From Durusdinium trenchii (taxonomy: Eukaryota > Sar > Dinophyceae > Suessiales > Symbiodiniaceae), in NCBI GenBank assembly GCA_963970005.1, contig CAXAMN010028928.1:350690-414689 (forward strand): a stretch of 64,000 bases of DNA. Direction: 5' to 3'. A program made the translations under genes and the position numbers. The notes below the pieces were generated by a model. That model was not told the DNA's origin, did not search any database, and saw only the letters and a list, made by a program, of their open reading frames with translations. Below, in pieces: positions 9,850-22,316 of this stretch (its first letter is position 1; every line of letters begins with the position of its first letter).

Positions 9850-12800
9850 TCATACCATCCAATCCCATAGCCCAACATCCAATGGCCAATAGTTCTCACC
9901 AAATGGATCATCAGTCTGCCACTGTACGCCGGGAATTTCCCTCCGTGTCAGTGGTCCTTGGTCTTGGATATGAGCAGATTGCATTATTGCTGGTGGCTGT
10001 CCTGCTACGGACGCGCTATCTGAAGCTGCTGTTGAAGGTGGCAAAGGAGGTGGCGGAACATTCCATGGGCGCAGTCCATGAGACCGTGTTTCCCATGAAT
10101 TGGTGTATGGACCGTCACGGGTCTTGCCTTTGCCTTTGCTTGACGCCAAGGTTGAAGCCGTCTGTGGAGCTCACTGAGCGCTGGTGGCCGTGGAACACGA
10201 GTTGCACTGCTTGTTTGTAGAGCTCTGGCTGCAGGAGACAGGCGGATGGGCAGGCGCTGGCATCCACCAGTTCCAGCCCTCCACCGGGGCTACCAATTGG
10301 TCAGGCACCAGAAATGGAGACTGCTTTGCCTCGGGTGGTTGCCATGCTGCGTTACATACTGCTCCACTGTGCCTGGTGTAAAATCTACTGGCATTGCTTT
10401 GGGTGCAATTGGAGGATCTGGAATGGTATTCCGCTTAGGGAAACTTTTCTTTGGTGGCACAGGTGCCCTGGGAAGCGGTGGTGGCCTGCGTACTGAAACA
10501 CTCAGCTTCCCTTTGACGGGAGCTGGAGGTTTTGGGACACCTGCAGGAACGGGACGATCATCTGACCATGTTGCATATCTGTCTGCATCGTTCCTCTCCT
10601 CCTTCTTCCACCGCTGTAAATGTGGACGTTTGCCCAAAACGTTGTCATCATCTGCTTGTCTTCGCTTTCGCTGCAACGGCGGCCTTGTTACAGGCGCAGA
10701 TTGACTACTGTAGGTTCATCACGTTGAGCAAAATCAAGCAACAATTGCTCCAACCTGTCAAACTCATCCTGCGAAACGTCGACACCTGCATTGATGGCAA
10801 AGCGCGGTAACGGCGTTGACATACGCTGCTCGACGGTCATGAAGCCCGTCGCCTTGCCACGGTGTCTCTCTTGCATTTGTGATGACTGGCTTGCAATAGC
10901 ATATTCTTCATTTCAAAGCGTCAAAGTCGCGAGTCACATTGACATCTGTGGGAATGTCGCCTCGGGGAATTCTGATATTGTGAATATCGCCAACGACTTT
11001 CGTCGTGGGAATGAAACCCTGGATCATGAGGACCTGTCACGGCTGTCGAATGGACAAGAACTCGTGGCAGTAGCTGATCAGAAGTTCTCGCTGAGGCCTG
11101 CCTTGAAGCATTGATGCAAATGATCGACGCCGCAATGAATCGCCAAATCTTGTCTGTCACGCGGCGCGAGGTCGCTGACCACAGAAATACCCTTTTGACG
11201 CTGCTTGGCGTCCCTTGTTGGCGGGCAGTTGCAGTGACGCAAAGAGATCTTCTTGGGCTGCATCAAAATTTGTACAACCCTTTCCAGTTAAGGAGACTGC
11301 GAAAACATCATCTCTATTGAATCGATCAAAATTCGTACTCGAATCTCTTCTTGCGCGCCCTGCGGATCCGGTCGCGAGCACTGATGATGACGCGACTGTC
11401 CAACGATGGATTTCCACGAATATTGGCGCCGCCAGGGGTCAAATCTTGTCCGGCAATGCGGTCAAGCGCGCGGTCCATTGAAATTCTGTTGAGCGCATTG
11501 CCCCCCTGTTCCTTGACAGCTCTTGCGCACATTGTTTGCGATCGCATATACATTGAAACAGGTCCAGGCTTTGGATCGCCGCCCTGAAAAATACTTCACC
11601 ACAACCGTAGCGTGATGCCATTGCTGCTAAGGAAAGGTTTGGACATCGAGGACATTGAAACATTGAAAAGTACGGAGATGAAGAAAATATCAACTTTCGA
11701 TGGAACCATCCCCTTCTTGACCACCATCTGCTGCGCAGTGTGCTCTTCAGGGTCTCCTCGATGATCTCATCTTTGACAACTTCTTTTTTGATTTCTCCGC
11801 GGACGATCTCAACCCCTTGTTGCTTTGTATCTGGCTCAATGCGGGTTGGATCGGCGGCATTAGGCCGCGAGTAAAATACCTCTGGCTCCGCGTTTAGGCG
11901 GGCTTTGGTTGCAAACAAGATACATGTATTCGGTACACGATGACTTGTACTGACTGCATTAGGATTGCTAAGAAGTACATCAACGCCGGCCTCGATCACC
12001 TCTGCCGTGGAAAAAAATCTCAATCTGACGGACCGCGCGCAAACCCGAAACTGCCGTCTGGTTTCCCAGAGGTGCGATGCTGAAGAATGAGTTCGCCTTG
12101 GACTTCTTCTCCTTTTTGCCGCCGGCCGGGACAAGGCCGTTGGTGACGATAGACCTGGCGCGCTTCATAGGTGCGGTGGTAAAGGCGAGGAGGAATATCT
12201 CGATTGCCGTGCGAAGTAAGCTTCTTGCAGTACCTGTGTGTATGGTCTGGGCGGCAAACGATTAGTTTTGCTAACACTTCATTCGACCGCGTGGGCCTTG
12301 ACCACACCGGACCTTCACTGGGGCTTCATGTAACTGAAGCGCGTCGTTGATAATTGATCCAGATACGCATTGAAATTCAAGTCGGTCCTTCTCATCGTAG
12401 ATCCACATTGAATTTATATCATACACATAAATTGGATTGTTGAAATTTCTTCTTCTTAATCTCCAGCATAGTCGGCACTGCTATGAAGCAGGCTGCGTCA
12501 AAGACCGAAATATCGGGAACGTGGCTGCGAAGAATGCCTGAAATACCTCTTCGTACAAATACATGGGCAACTTGACTCCCACGGAACATCGCGGTTCTCT
12601 TCGTACACTTGCAAGCACTGATGTTCCGTCAAGTGGCGAAGCTCGTATTGCTTTGCTTTGGATCGCGTCCCAAATTGGTCTTCAAAAGCTGGACGCTGCC
12701 ATTCCCCAATGACTTCAATAGGTGACCCGAGTAAGGATACTTGCCAAGCACCTCGTGGCTTCAAGTCGTGGACAAACGTACTTTTACCCTTGCCAGAAAC

Positions 12801-15500
12801 TGGATCTCAGTGTCTGGGTCTTGGTTGAAACCAAGGCAACCAACTACCAACCACGGTTGCTCGCGCAGGTGCGCCTTGTCCTTGTCCTTTTCCTCGCCGA
12901 CAGGGAATAGGAGGCCAGCTGATGAAGCTGCGGCCGAACTCATGGAATATGGGTCTCCATCGTCATCAATGCCCCTGACAATATTGAATTGTGGCTCAAA
13001 TTTGTTTGAATGCCGGCCGGGCGGGTTCTTGTTCTCTTCAAGTTGTACTGCTTCTTCAGGAAGCTCATCTGCACCTGCGCCTTCGAGGTTTATTAACGGA
13101 GGCTCGCAACTCTTCAATAAAGACGTCGTTGCTCTGTTGAGCCGGGATCAAGTACGGGAATATTGAGTGCTTTCAATACGTCAAAAATTTTATCATAGAA
13201 CTCATCCCGAACGATGGCAAGGCATAGATGTCGGACTTACCGGCAGTGACGCGCAAAAACTCATCGAAAGCAACTTTTCACCGTTCCAACGTCCTGACAA
13301 CGTTGAGTATGCGCGCCGCGTGTCTCAGCGCCGAACCTGTCAGGGTTGGCCATCTTGCAGCGCCAACGTAAATCGTTGTCACAAAATCCATTGCGCCCGA
13401 TCATGTCATTGCCGTTCCAAAAGATACAAGGCCAAATATCCGGGGTACTTCGAGCTCTGGGTTCCTCATCGTCAAATGCGACTTCGCTTTGATGTGAATT
13501 GTAATCTTTGCAGATTCATCAATAGGACACGGAAGCTCTGCGCACCAAACAATTCTGGTCTGAATCTCAACGGTCCATTCGGGACCAAATGCTCTTTTGA
13601 ACTCCTCGATGGGCTCATATGCCTCCTTGCTTCGCTTCCCGGCAAGGAAGCACAAAGTGGGGTCTGTAACAATCACTGCTACTTCAGGCCGTTGCATTTG
13701 CACAAGGACGTTGAGGTGGCCGTACATCTCAGGGTGAACTGTAGTCAACCCCTCCATTGCTTCAGTCCAAATTTATGGCATGAGCCACGCATCATATAGA
13801 ATGCATGATGTCTGAAGCACCTCAACCAATTGTTCATATCGCTGCTTTGTACCATCTTCTGAAATGGTCCTCGCCTGGTACGCAGCGTAGGACATAAATT
13901 GTGTCCATCGCTTTTCCGTAAGCAAGCCAGAGACAAATGTCTGTCAGTAGGTTCTGAACTACGATTGTCCAAATCTATATATATATATACAGAAGGTCGT
14001 CCTCATTGGTGTCACGCACGCGCTCCATGGCTTGGCAATCCGTACCCGGATGCTGAGAGGGCGAGGACGGGCTGGAACTTGCCTCAGTAGACCTAAGTCT
14101 CGCGACCTCCGCGGAATGATGAGTGATAGTGGAACGTGGGTGAGTGTGAGTGTGTGTAAGTGTGTGAGTGTGTATAGCGCACGCCGCTTGAACAGTCTGA
14201 AGCGCGTACTAAATTTGCCCGGATCACCTAACTCAGAAGCTAGTTTGAACTTGTCCTCCCTAGTGGCATACACCTCTAGGACCCAAGCAAAAGCAGCATC
14301 GGGATCGTCAGAAGCAGACCTATTTGCCTCGCGGACAGCACGCCAAGTTCGGTACCGGTCTGGACTAGGAAATTCTGGAGCTCTATTTTATCAGCCTCTT
14401 TTGCCTTGGAGCTTTTAGCGGAACTCCACCATGGTCTGGGGACAAAGAACCCTCTGAACGCAGTGGTCCAAAAGATTGAGATGCTCCTGCAGGAGTTGCT
14501 CCTGGCTTTGGTTCAGGCAAGGCAACTTCAGGGATAAACAGCCCTGGCTTTGCCGGGCTAGCTGGAGGCACTGCGGTGTCCGAGGCTCTGCCTGTATTGG
14601 ACAATGCTTGTACCATTTGCCGAAGTTATCCGAAGTTCATCCATTTGTTGTTTCAGCTCTGAATTGTCCTGCCTGAGTTCCTTGCTTGTTTCTGCCTGGG
14701 CTTCCTGACTAGTGGAGCTTTGATTCTTCACTGTTGCAATTTCATTCGAAAGTGCTTTAATCTCCTCTTTAGCTATTGCCAGGGAGCTATTCAACTCATC
14801 GCGTTGGAACGTCAAGTCAATGACTTTGCTTGCATCATCGGCTGCAGTGGCCCTTGCTTCATGAGCTGCTTTCACACTTGGCTGCAAATCTTTTCCTTTC
14901 CTGAATTGCTTGTTCATGCTTGTTGAGCCTGGGCCTACCTATTCTGAAAATGTTCACGTTGTTCCTCCAACAATGTTGCCTGCAATCTCCTTATTGCAAC
15001 ATTATCTTCGGACCGAACATGTTGTTGGGCCCCTTTCCAAACTCATTGAATGGTTGTTTCAGCTGCATTCCTTTCTGCTGCTATTGACTCTGAGGCTTCA
15101 CGCTCATAGAGGCTTCTAAACCTGAGTTCTTGTCGCACTTGCTCACCAAGCTGTACTGCATGTTGTTGCAACTCTTGTCTCAACTCTACCTCCGTTACGC
15201 CTGCGTTGACGTTGACGACGTTGAACCTTGCCATTGTCAATGTATTTTTGACTGTTGGCATACCGGGTATGGCAGCTGACGGCATACCAGTTAAGGCAGC
15301 TTTGCGCGGCTTCCTGTAAGGAAATATTGCCGTTATTTAAGCACCTGCTGAAATGCTTCCGACACTGCTTGTGGCCCTGCTGCTGACAACATTTGTTGTA
15401 ACACAGCAATTGCTTGTTCATGTCTTTGAACACTATCGCCACTTGCGAAGCTCGGTATAATGTCGAAGTCGCTGCCATACTAATTAGGGTTCTCATCGTC
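9850..15500 (-). pseudogene. Decayed multi-kilobase coding region, unknown product
   Basis: Successive minus-strand stretches look protein-coding but change frame and carry stops. The N-terminal part (15.3-14.6 kb) is coiled coil, with ELRQELQQHAVQLGEQVRQEL and KEEIKALSNEIATVKNQSS. Next come a Pro/Ala-rich linker (14.6-14.4 kb), PEMYGHLNVLVQMQRPEVAV (13.7 kb), EEAVQLEENKNPPGRHSNKF (13.0 kb), SPIEVIGEWQRPAFEDQFG (12.7 kb), EPDTKQQGVEIVRGEIKKEV (11.8 kb) and a Pro/Lys-rich tail (10.7-10.3 kb). I recognise no catalytic motif. The two flanking repeat copies suggest a mobile-element polyprotein, but the region could equally be a decayed cellular gene. Opposite-strand frames here are shadows. Confidence 0.45.
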
Positions 15501-15552
15501 CATATATAGGGTCCATACCTCGGGTTCGAATCTAGCCTACGGCTGAGAACCT

Positions 15553-15670
15553 GTTTTACAGGATCAGCCTAACTAAGTAGTCTAAACCTGTTGCGGCCGT
15601 TAAGCTACCTTTTCATTCTATGCCTGACCAGCAATGCGCTATAGGTCCCCAGAGGTGATGATTTTCAACA
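15553..15670 (+). repeat. Dispersed repeat, right copy
   Basis: Same order of words as the copy at 9346-9440 (TTTTACAGGATCAGCCTA, GCGGCCGTTAAGCTACCTTT, gatgattttcaaca). It has a ~30-base insertion before the final block. Confidence 0.75.
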
Positions 15671-16124
15671 AAATCCTTGAACGATAATGTTAGTTACCTG
15701 AAATCGAGACCTGCTAGCCATGGCCAAGTCCTACCATTTGCATCATGCGTCGACGGTCTGCGAGGCTGCGCCCCGTCCAAGATAGCCCCTGTGACCGGGC
15801 AATGTTCGTCTGTCCTGCCAACATCGGCAAAAAGTACAATCAGCAAAAGATCGGCTCGGAACCTCAGCCCTTCGCGCAAGCTTCCAAACCTCCAAACTGC
15901 GCTGCGCGGGCCACGCTGTCCCTTCTAACTTTCCACTGTTCCAACAACCTACACTTCCGTAACATTGGCAGTTGCCTCCTGCACACAATTTTTGCAAGGT
16001 GGATCTGGAATATCAATCTCAACCAAAAGTTATACCAGCATAGACCCCACACATCTTCGTTGGCAAGAATTGTCGTTGTGGTGGGCAGCCGCAGCCCCAG
16101 CCCCTGCCTCGGAAAGCAACGTAA

Positions 16125-16945
16125 ACAGCACGACAGCGGCAGGACAACAGAAAGACCAGAGGAGGACATGAGGAGGACAACAGACAGAGGACAAAAGGAT
16201 GAGGGGAAGAAAACAACGCGAACACACCAAGAGGACAAAAACAGGACGAGCTCTGACCGGACAACGCCAAAAGGACAACAAGCATCAAGAGGAGCACAAG
16301 AGGGAAAGAGGACAAGAGAGGACAAGAGAAAGACACGCCGAAGACGGGAGGAGCGCGACCGGAGATAGGCTGGCAGCCGCGGCCAATTACGGACAGCATA
16401 GAAGAACATGAGGAGAACAGCGCCGAAAATATTTTAACATGAGAAAGGAGGACATCCGGACAGGCCTTGCAGGCACGACTGGCCGGCTTCTGTTTCCTAT
16501 GACAGAACACCGCAACAGTATAGGACAGCAGGAGGACAAGGAGAGGACACCGGCTTCTGGGGTTGCTTCCCGGAGTTGTCTTGTTAGCCTGCTGTGTAGC
16601 GCACGCTCACATGCTGTCACGCTTCCACGCTGACAGGGTGCCACTTGGCCATGCTGCGGTACTGCGGTCTTCGCGCTTGCCCGCTGGCCCTTTCACACTA
16701 GGCGCCACACAAGGCTTGTGCCATAGGGCTCACCAGCGCGGCCAAGCTGGACACCAGCAGAAGGAGAACAAGAGGACAACAGGAGGACAAGAGGAGGACA
16801 ACGGAGCGACAAGAAGAAGACAAGAGAGAAAAAAGAGAACAACAGGAGGAGAAGGTGTGGAGACCGGCTGGCAGCCGCGCGCATCTGCGCACCAGAAAGG
16901 ACAAGAAGAGGACAACAGGAGGACAACGCCCGGACACAGCATTCA
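16125..16945. repeat. Purine-rich AGGACA(A) repeat clusters
   Basis: Dense 'aggacaacaggaggacaag' words occur in three clusters, about 16130-16340, 16440-16555 and 16760-16945. The clusters are separated by GC-richer spacer with a repeated 'ggctggcagccgcg' phrase (16370, 16868). Arg/Thr-rich plus frames and Ser/Val-rich minus frames are by-products. Confidence 0.75.
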
Positions 16946-17287
16946 CCGGCGCGGCCAGAGACTGTCTGTGGCCAGCTTCTTTTTCCTACGGGAGCACCCC
17001 AACCATAAACTGTTTTAGGACTGACTAGACTCTTCGACTAAACGCACGCCAAGCTTGGTGAAGCGACGCAACCGAGAAACCCAACTTGCACATTCACTTT
17101 CGGTTGCCGACGCAAGCCAGCTTCAGGGTCCCCACGAAGTAGCTGCAAAGTTCAGCTCGCGAAAGAAGTTGAGCGTCATCTTTAATGAAAGAGACCATAC
17201 ATATACATGTTACGCACTTCGCACTTTTTCTTGATACTCACAAGAGCTGCAGAAGGATCAACTGTACATGTTGCACTGTCAATGATG

Positions 17288-18120
17288 CTATGTATCCAGG
17301 TTATGGTCTAAATGCCACATGGTTCGCACTCCTTCTTGGCACTGTGAAACTCTGAAATGCTTCTTTGAGCTCACTTTGCCACCATAACCCATTTTCTTCC
17401 ATTCAACTCTTGTTTCTGCAGGCTCCTTCATTTCTTCCAGGAACTGGGCTCCTAGAGCGTACTTCTGCTGGGTCAGCATCTGGGTTGTCCCTTCTGCCTT
17501 CTGCTATTGCAAGTAGCTCTTCATACTTACAACTTTGTCTCCAGTCTCTTGATCTCCTACTCCTAGTAGGTCCCAATGTTGTGATTTCAGCTCCTCAGTT
17601 TTGGTCTGGGGTCTACCACACATCTGTACTGCATATTTATATACTCTGATCCCATTCACATTTCTCTATTTCCCACTCTGAATGTTCTGTTCAATGGTCC
17701 TCCTGATGGATTTGCTCCTTCGTTGGCTGCCTCTAGCATTAGTTTGTGTCCTTCATACCATCCTTCTGTGGCTTGCATTGCCTCCAAACCCCTTGTGACT
17801 GAGTAGTTTCCTGCAGTGATTTCACTCAGGATCTTATAGCTGAGAAAGGCTTGTGTATTTGGTGTTTCTCTCCCTACAAAACCTCCATTCAGAATCAATC
17901 CACTGTGAATCCTCCTGACATAGTCTTGTAGAATGTCGAAGCTCTTTCAATTTATGTGCTTCTCAACTCTCTTGATTAGTCTCCATGCAGTCAAATTTGA
18001 AGCGGTTTGAACCAACTACAATGAGATAACTCATCTCAAAGTTTTGAACACAATGATCATGACAATCCAGAATTTCCCTTCTTCATTGGATTTCTTCACT
18101 GCGTCCAATCCACACTGAAT
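17288..18120 (-). pseudogene. Coding remnant of unknown function
   Basis: Protein-like stretches follow one another on the minus strand: EEGKFWIVMIIVFKTL near 18.05 kb, AFLSYKILSEITAGNYSVTR and LEAMQATEGWYEGHKLMLEA at 17.85-17.75 kb, then YALGAQFLEEMKEPAETRVE at 17.45 kb. In-frame stops and shifts separate them. I do not recognise the family. Confidence 0.4.
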
Positions 18121-18414
18121 GTTCCTCAAAAGAAATTATTCTGACAATGAATCATTTTGGCAATCTTAGTAGCCTTCCTGCAAAATTCCTCTTCAATCAC
18201 CCTTCTCTGAGGGAGGAGGCCCACTTTGGAACACGCAAATTTGTTCAATTTGGAACACACTGGTTTGGTCCGTTTGGGCTCATTTGGGAACACATAAACT
18301 GGCTCATTTTGGAACACGCGCAATATACTATATCTGCAGGCTCAACGGCGGGTGTGTGGAGAAATGGGGTCAGGTAAAATCGCTTTTACGAATTTCCTCG
18401 AAAACGTGCCCTCG

Positions 18415-19220
18415 TGGCACATTCCTCCTCTAAATTTTACCCTCGGGTGGCTCACAAAAGGTTTGCATCGTTGGATTGGACATTCCTCCTCTAAATTTTA
18501 CCCTCGGGTGGCATGCAAAAGGTATGCACCGTGGGAATGGCACCTGCCTCAGGTCACAAAAGGTGTGCATCATTGGATTGGCACATTCCTCCTCTAAATT
18601 GCACCCTTGTCTGGGTCACAAAAGGTGTGCATTGTTGGATTGGCACATTCTACCCTCGGGTGGCTCACAAAAGGCATGCACCGTGGGAATGGCTCATCTA
18701 AATTTCAGCCTCGGCTGGGTCACAAAAGGTATGCATCTAAATTTACCCTCGGGTTGCTGTTGGATTTGTACATTCCTCCTCTAAATTTTACCCTCGGGTG
18801 GCTCACAAAAAGGTATGCATCATGGGAGTGGAACCTTCATTCCTCTCCTCCTCTAGATTTCACCCTCGGGTGGGTCACAAAAGGTACGCACCGTTGGGAA
18901 GGCACCTTCCTCATTTAACATTTTGTCCTCGCGCGGCGTGCAAAAAGGTATGCGCCATTGGAATGGCACCTTCGTCCTCTAAAGCATATCCCCAGGCTCA
19001 CAAAAGGTCCGCACCATTGGACTGGCACCTTCCTCCTCCAAATTGTTCATTCTTGGGCGGGTCACAATATGCACTGTTTGAATGGTACCTTCGCCCTCTA
19101 AATGTCACCCTCGGGTGGCTCACAAAAGAAATGCATCGTTGGATTGGCACATTCCTCCTCTAAATTTTATCCTCGGGTGGCTTATATGCGGCTCTAAATT
19201 CTATTCTCGGGCGCACGTTG
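18415..19220. repeat. Degenerate ~60-bp satellite
   Basis: About a dozen units of the type 'cctcctctaaattttaccctcgggtggctcacaaaaggtatgcaccgttgg' vary in length and sequence. Some units lack half of the pattern, so the array is old. Long plus-strand frames through it carry no domain. Confidence 0.85.
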
Positions 19221-19282
19221 GCGGGAGGGGGCGCCCGGGAGGGCGCAGCGCCTCCCGCGCGGGGCAAGCGAAGCGAGCCCCT
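19205..19282. other. GC-rich inverted-repeat cluster
   Basis: The words gggagggcgc/gcgcctccc and ggggcaagcgaagcgagcccc can form short stems. It sits at the edge of the ~60-bp satellite. Confidence 0.4.
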
Positions 19283-19515
19283 GTGAATGACTACGACAGT
19301 CGCACGTACGGCTGACCAGGGCAATGTGTCTCTGTGTATGCGCGTATGTTCCTATGTGCGGATCGTCTGGTCACTTGGTCTCCATGTACTATATGTTGGC
19401 ATATACGCATGTCTATGTCCATGGAATCAGGTGGCGGTGATTCATGTGACCAGGGCCGCGGCGATGCCCTGACCGAATTTATGTTTCTTCTTTCCCTTTC
19501 ATCATGAGCCGTCTG

Positions 19516-20560
19516 CTAAGGGGGCTTCCAACACCGGCTTGACCTTCTCTTTCTTCCTCTGCTTGGCTGCTTTGCCCTTGGCTGCAACTCCTTTGACCTC
19601 CCCCTGCCGCGGCCTCCGGCCCCTCGGGAGAGTATTTGTCTGCTGGAATGACGGGAGCGGCCTCCCCTGCCTCCCTCCGAAGATTCCTCAACAAATCCCC
19701 CTCTCCGGGACTTCTCAAACTGCCTGGATCTCGATCTCGGTTGCTGGCCCACTCTTAGTCTGCAGCCTCCTGTCGCCGAAGTCGTTCTGCATGGATCAAA
19801 TTCTCGCTCCATATCAGTCTCTCGCACGGGCGGCGCATCTCTCTGGGATGCCCTTGAAGCGCCTTCAACACACCCTCGGTCTGAGTGCCAGTGACCACCC
19901 TCAAGCTGCGATCTCCACGGTTGATTGCCAGACCGATCACTTCCCCTGCCACGCGACAGGGCCTCCCAAAACTGGCCCTCTACAACCATGTGAGTCAACT
20001 TGTCCGCCTCCTTCAAAGTCAGGTCCGACGCACTCAACCAGACCGCTGCCTTGTCCTCTGCTCCATCGGGAGGCATCCTCGCACCTGGCGGTCGCAAAAT
20101 CCCCGGGAGGCTCTTGGGCGGATGGGCTGCGCTCTCGTCTCCTGCGTCTGGCTCTGCTTCTGCTACCACTCTTGCTCCTCCGCCTTCGCTTTTTCTCCTT
20201 GTGATGGGGCTCTTCACTCTTCTCGGTAGAGGGCTCCTGGCGTGGTCTTCGGATCCAGTCTCTCTCTTTGCTTTCCTCTTCTGTGCAGGAGCGGGGGTGG
20301 CAGTCCCCTTTTCACCTGATTTGGGAGCCCTGTCTCCCTCCAAGTACCCTTTGAACGCGGGAGCCGAGAGAGTTGCTTTTCCCACTCCCTCGCCGGAGCT
20401 CTCAGCCACGTCCAAGAGCTCGAGGTAAAGGGACCTGAGGCGCTCCGCGCACACCTTAGTGAACTCGGCACCGAGCTTGGAGGTGTACACTAGCAGGAAG
20501 ACTCGCTGCACCGCTAGGCACAGGCCATAGCGTCTCCCAGTTGCGCACCTCCTCACTCAT
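19516..20560 (-). CDS. Basic Ser/Arg/Pro-rich ORF, unknown
   Basis: A 346-codon open frame. The first ~60 residues contain a helical stretch (AEFTKVCAERLRSLYLELLD). A Lys/Arg/Ser/Pro-rich middle follows, then an acidic-hydrophobic patch (LTLKEADKLTHMVVEGQFWE) and an Arg-rich tail. An alternative upstream ATG at 20560 (MSEEVRNWETLWP) is in another frame, suggesting a frameshift. The composition resembles gag-like or nucleic-acid-binding ORFs of dinoflagellate retroelements. No catalytic motif is visible. The high GC and long frame mean part of it may be open by chance. Confidence 0.35.
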
Positions 20561-20689
20561 ACGCTGCTGAAGCCGAGCAGCTGCGGAAACACATAACCGC
20601 GGTTTCATCTTTAATTACGAGGACGAAACCCATGTGCGTGTGAATATATTAGTATTTATATACATATGCATACCAGCACGCGAAAAAAG

Positions 20690-20712
20690 AAAGAGAGAGA
20701 GAGAGAGAGAGC
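20690..20712. repeat. (GA)n microsatellite
   Basis: About eleven GA dinucleotides following 'aaaaaagaaa'. Confidence 0.9.
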
Positions 20713-20719
20713 ATCACGC

Positions 20720-21740
20720 AAGCCCAAAACAGCAAAGATAAGCACAAATAAACAACAAATGAAGATACAACATGCTTACTCAAGCTATATAACAACGGAG
20801 GAACGAAGCTCCCAGCAGTCCCAGCGCCGGCAAGGCCTATGTGAAAGCTGCCCGAGAAAGAATAATTAAACAACACCGAAGTATGGCCATTGCACGTTCT
20901 ATCCCGAGCATTTGCTGCAGCGGGTGCTCCATGGCCATCAAATTTCCAAAGCTATACTACTGTAATTGGCGACTTTCCACGCGACAAAGGTTTGCATACA
21001 AACAACGGGTCATCGCTTTATTCGGTCTCTTGACAGGCTCCAAATCTGAGCAGCTCAAGCAGACTTACAGTATTACACGAGCCCGTGGTAAGTACCAAGG
21101 TGCAAAGAATCGTGAGTAGCGATGACCAGTGCTGGAAACAACTCCCCAACATGGCCATACCAAAATTAGGCCGGAATTACAAGCCTGTATATGTATATAA
21201 CATAAGTACAGCCTGGTTCCTTTTTCCCGAATGCGTAGCGAAGGGTTCTCGTTTAACTCTGGGGGTCTGGGGGTAGAGAATTGTTCGCGACCCGTTGTTT
21301 CTGTGTTCGCAACCGTCCGCAACCGTCCGCAGGTGTCCGCAGTAGAGCGCTAAGGCGCTGCCATTGGGGGAAGCTTTTGCAAGTGACTTTTCATGGATGT
21401 GTCACGTGTCAGTTTGCGACGCTATTCCATTGTGATTTGCATGAAAATGGCATGTCACGCAAGAAGCGTGATGCATTTCGCTGCACAGGCGCAGCGTTTT
21501 GTGAGATCCTCAGTTTGCTACGCAGTTCCACTGGGATTAGCGTTTGGAGAGTCGTGTTTTTGGGGCGTTGGATGTGGCCGTGCCATTGGGATTTGCGTTT
21601 CAGGGTGTGGCATCGAAGCTCTGTTTTCGTGACCAGTCTCAGCTGAAATGGCGATTTTGGTGGATGGGAGTGTGTTCAGAACGGGTCGAAATCATTCCAA
21701 ACGTGTGGTGTGGTTCAAATTTTGTTGAAGCTCACATGAG
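20720..21740. other. No gene recognised
   Basis: Small frames only. A short triplication of 'gtccgcaaccgtccgcaggtgtccgc' lies at 21315-21345. Confidence 0.35.
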
Positions 21741-21754
21741 ATGATATTGTCACT

Positions 21755-21960
21755 TTTCGTGGCAGGCGCAGTACCCTTTGTGCGGATTTTGAGGTGTGGA
21801 AGTGTGATTTTCGTGGCAGGTGCAGGGAATCGTGAGGTTGCGAGGTGTGACGGAGGTGACATTTCGTGGCAGGCGCAATACTTTGTGCGCGTTAGACGTG
21901 TGGACGCGGAAAGATTCGTGGCAGGCGCAGGGAATTGTGAGGGTGTGAGTTGTGGTAGAG
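21755..21960. repeat. ~50-bp repeat, cgtggcaggcgcag
   Basis: The phrase CGTGGCAGGCGCAG starts at about 21761, 21810, 21866 and 21916. The trailing sequence alternates between 'taccctttgtgcg' and 'ggaattgtgagg', so the true unit may be a ~105-bp dimer. Confidence 0.75.
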
Positions 21961-22082
21961 GTGAATGTCGCTGTCACAGTGGGATTGGCGTGTGAGCGGG
22001 TATTGTTTGGAGGGGCTGGGCTCGCGAAACTGCTTGGCAGGGCTGCGTGATGTGTGTGCTCCGATGGGTGTTTCCGCTTGAC

Positions 22083-22316
22083 TTTTGGAGGAAGTCTCGT
22101 ACAAAATGCTCGTTTTGCAGACTTTGACATGTGAGTTTTGGGAGGAAATCTCGTACGAAACGCTCTTTTTGGAGACTTGGCACGTGACTTTTGGAGGAAG
22201 TCTCGTACGAAACGCTCGTTTTGGAGACTTGACATGTGAATTTTGGAGGAAGTCTCGTACGAAACGCTCGTTTTGGAGACTTGACGTGTGACTTTTTGGA
22301 GGAAGTCTCGTACGAA
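22083..22316. repeat. 52-53-bp satellite
   Basis: Units start with TTTTGGAGGAAGTCTCGTAC at about 22083, 22136, 22189, 22241 and 22294. The body is 'gaaacgctcgttttggagacttgacatgtga'. The last unit runs directly into the 13-bp array. Confidence 0.9.

Noticed and set aside
15515..15545. B-box-like GGTTCGAATCT
   Set aside because: No A-box or tRNA fold nearby; a single box is not enough to call a tRNA or SINE.
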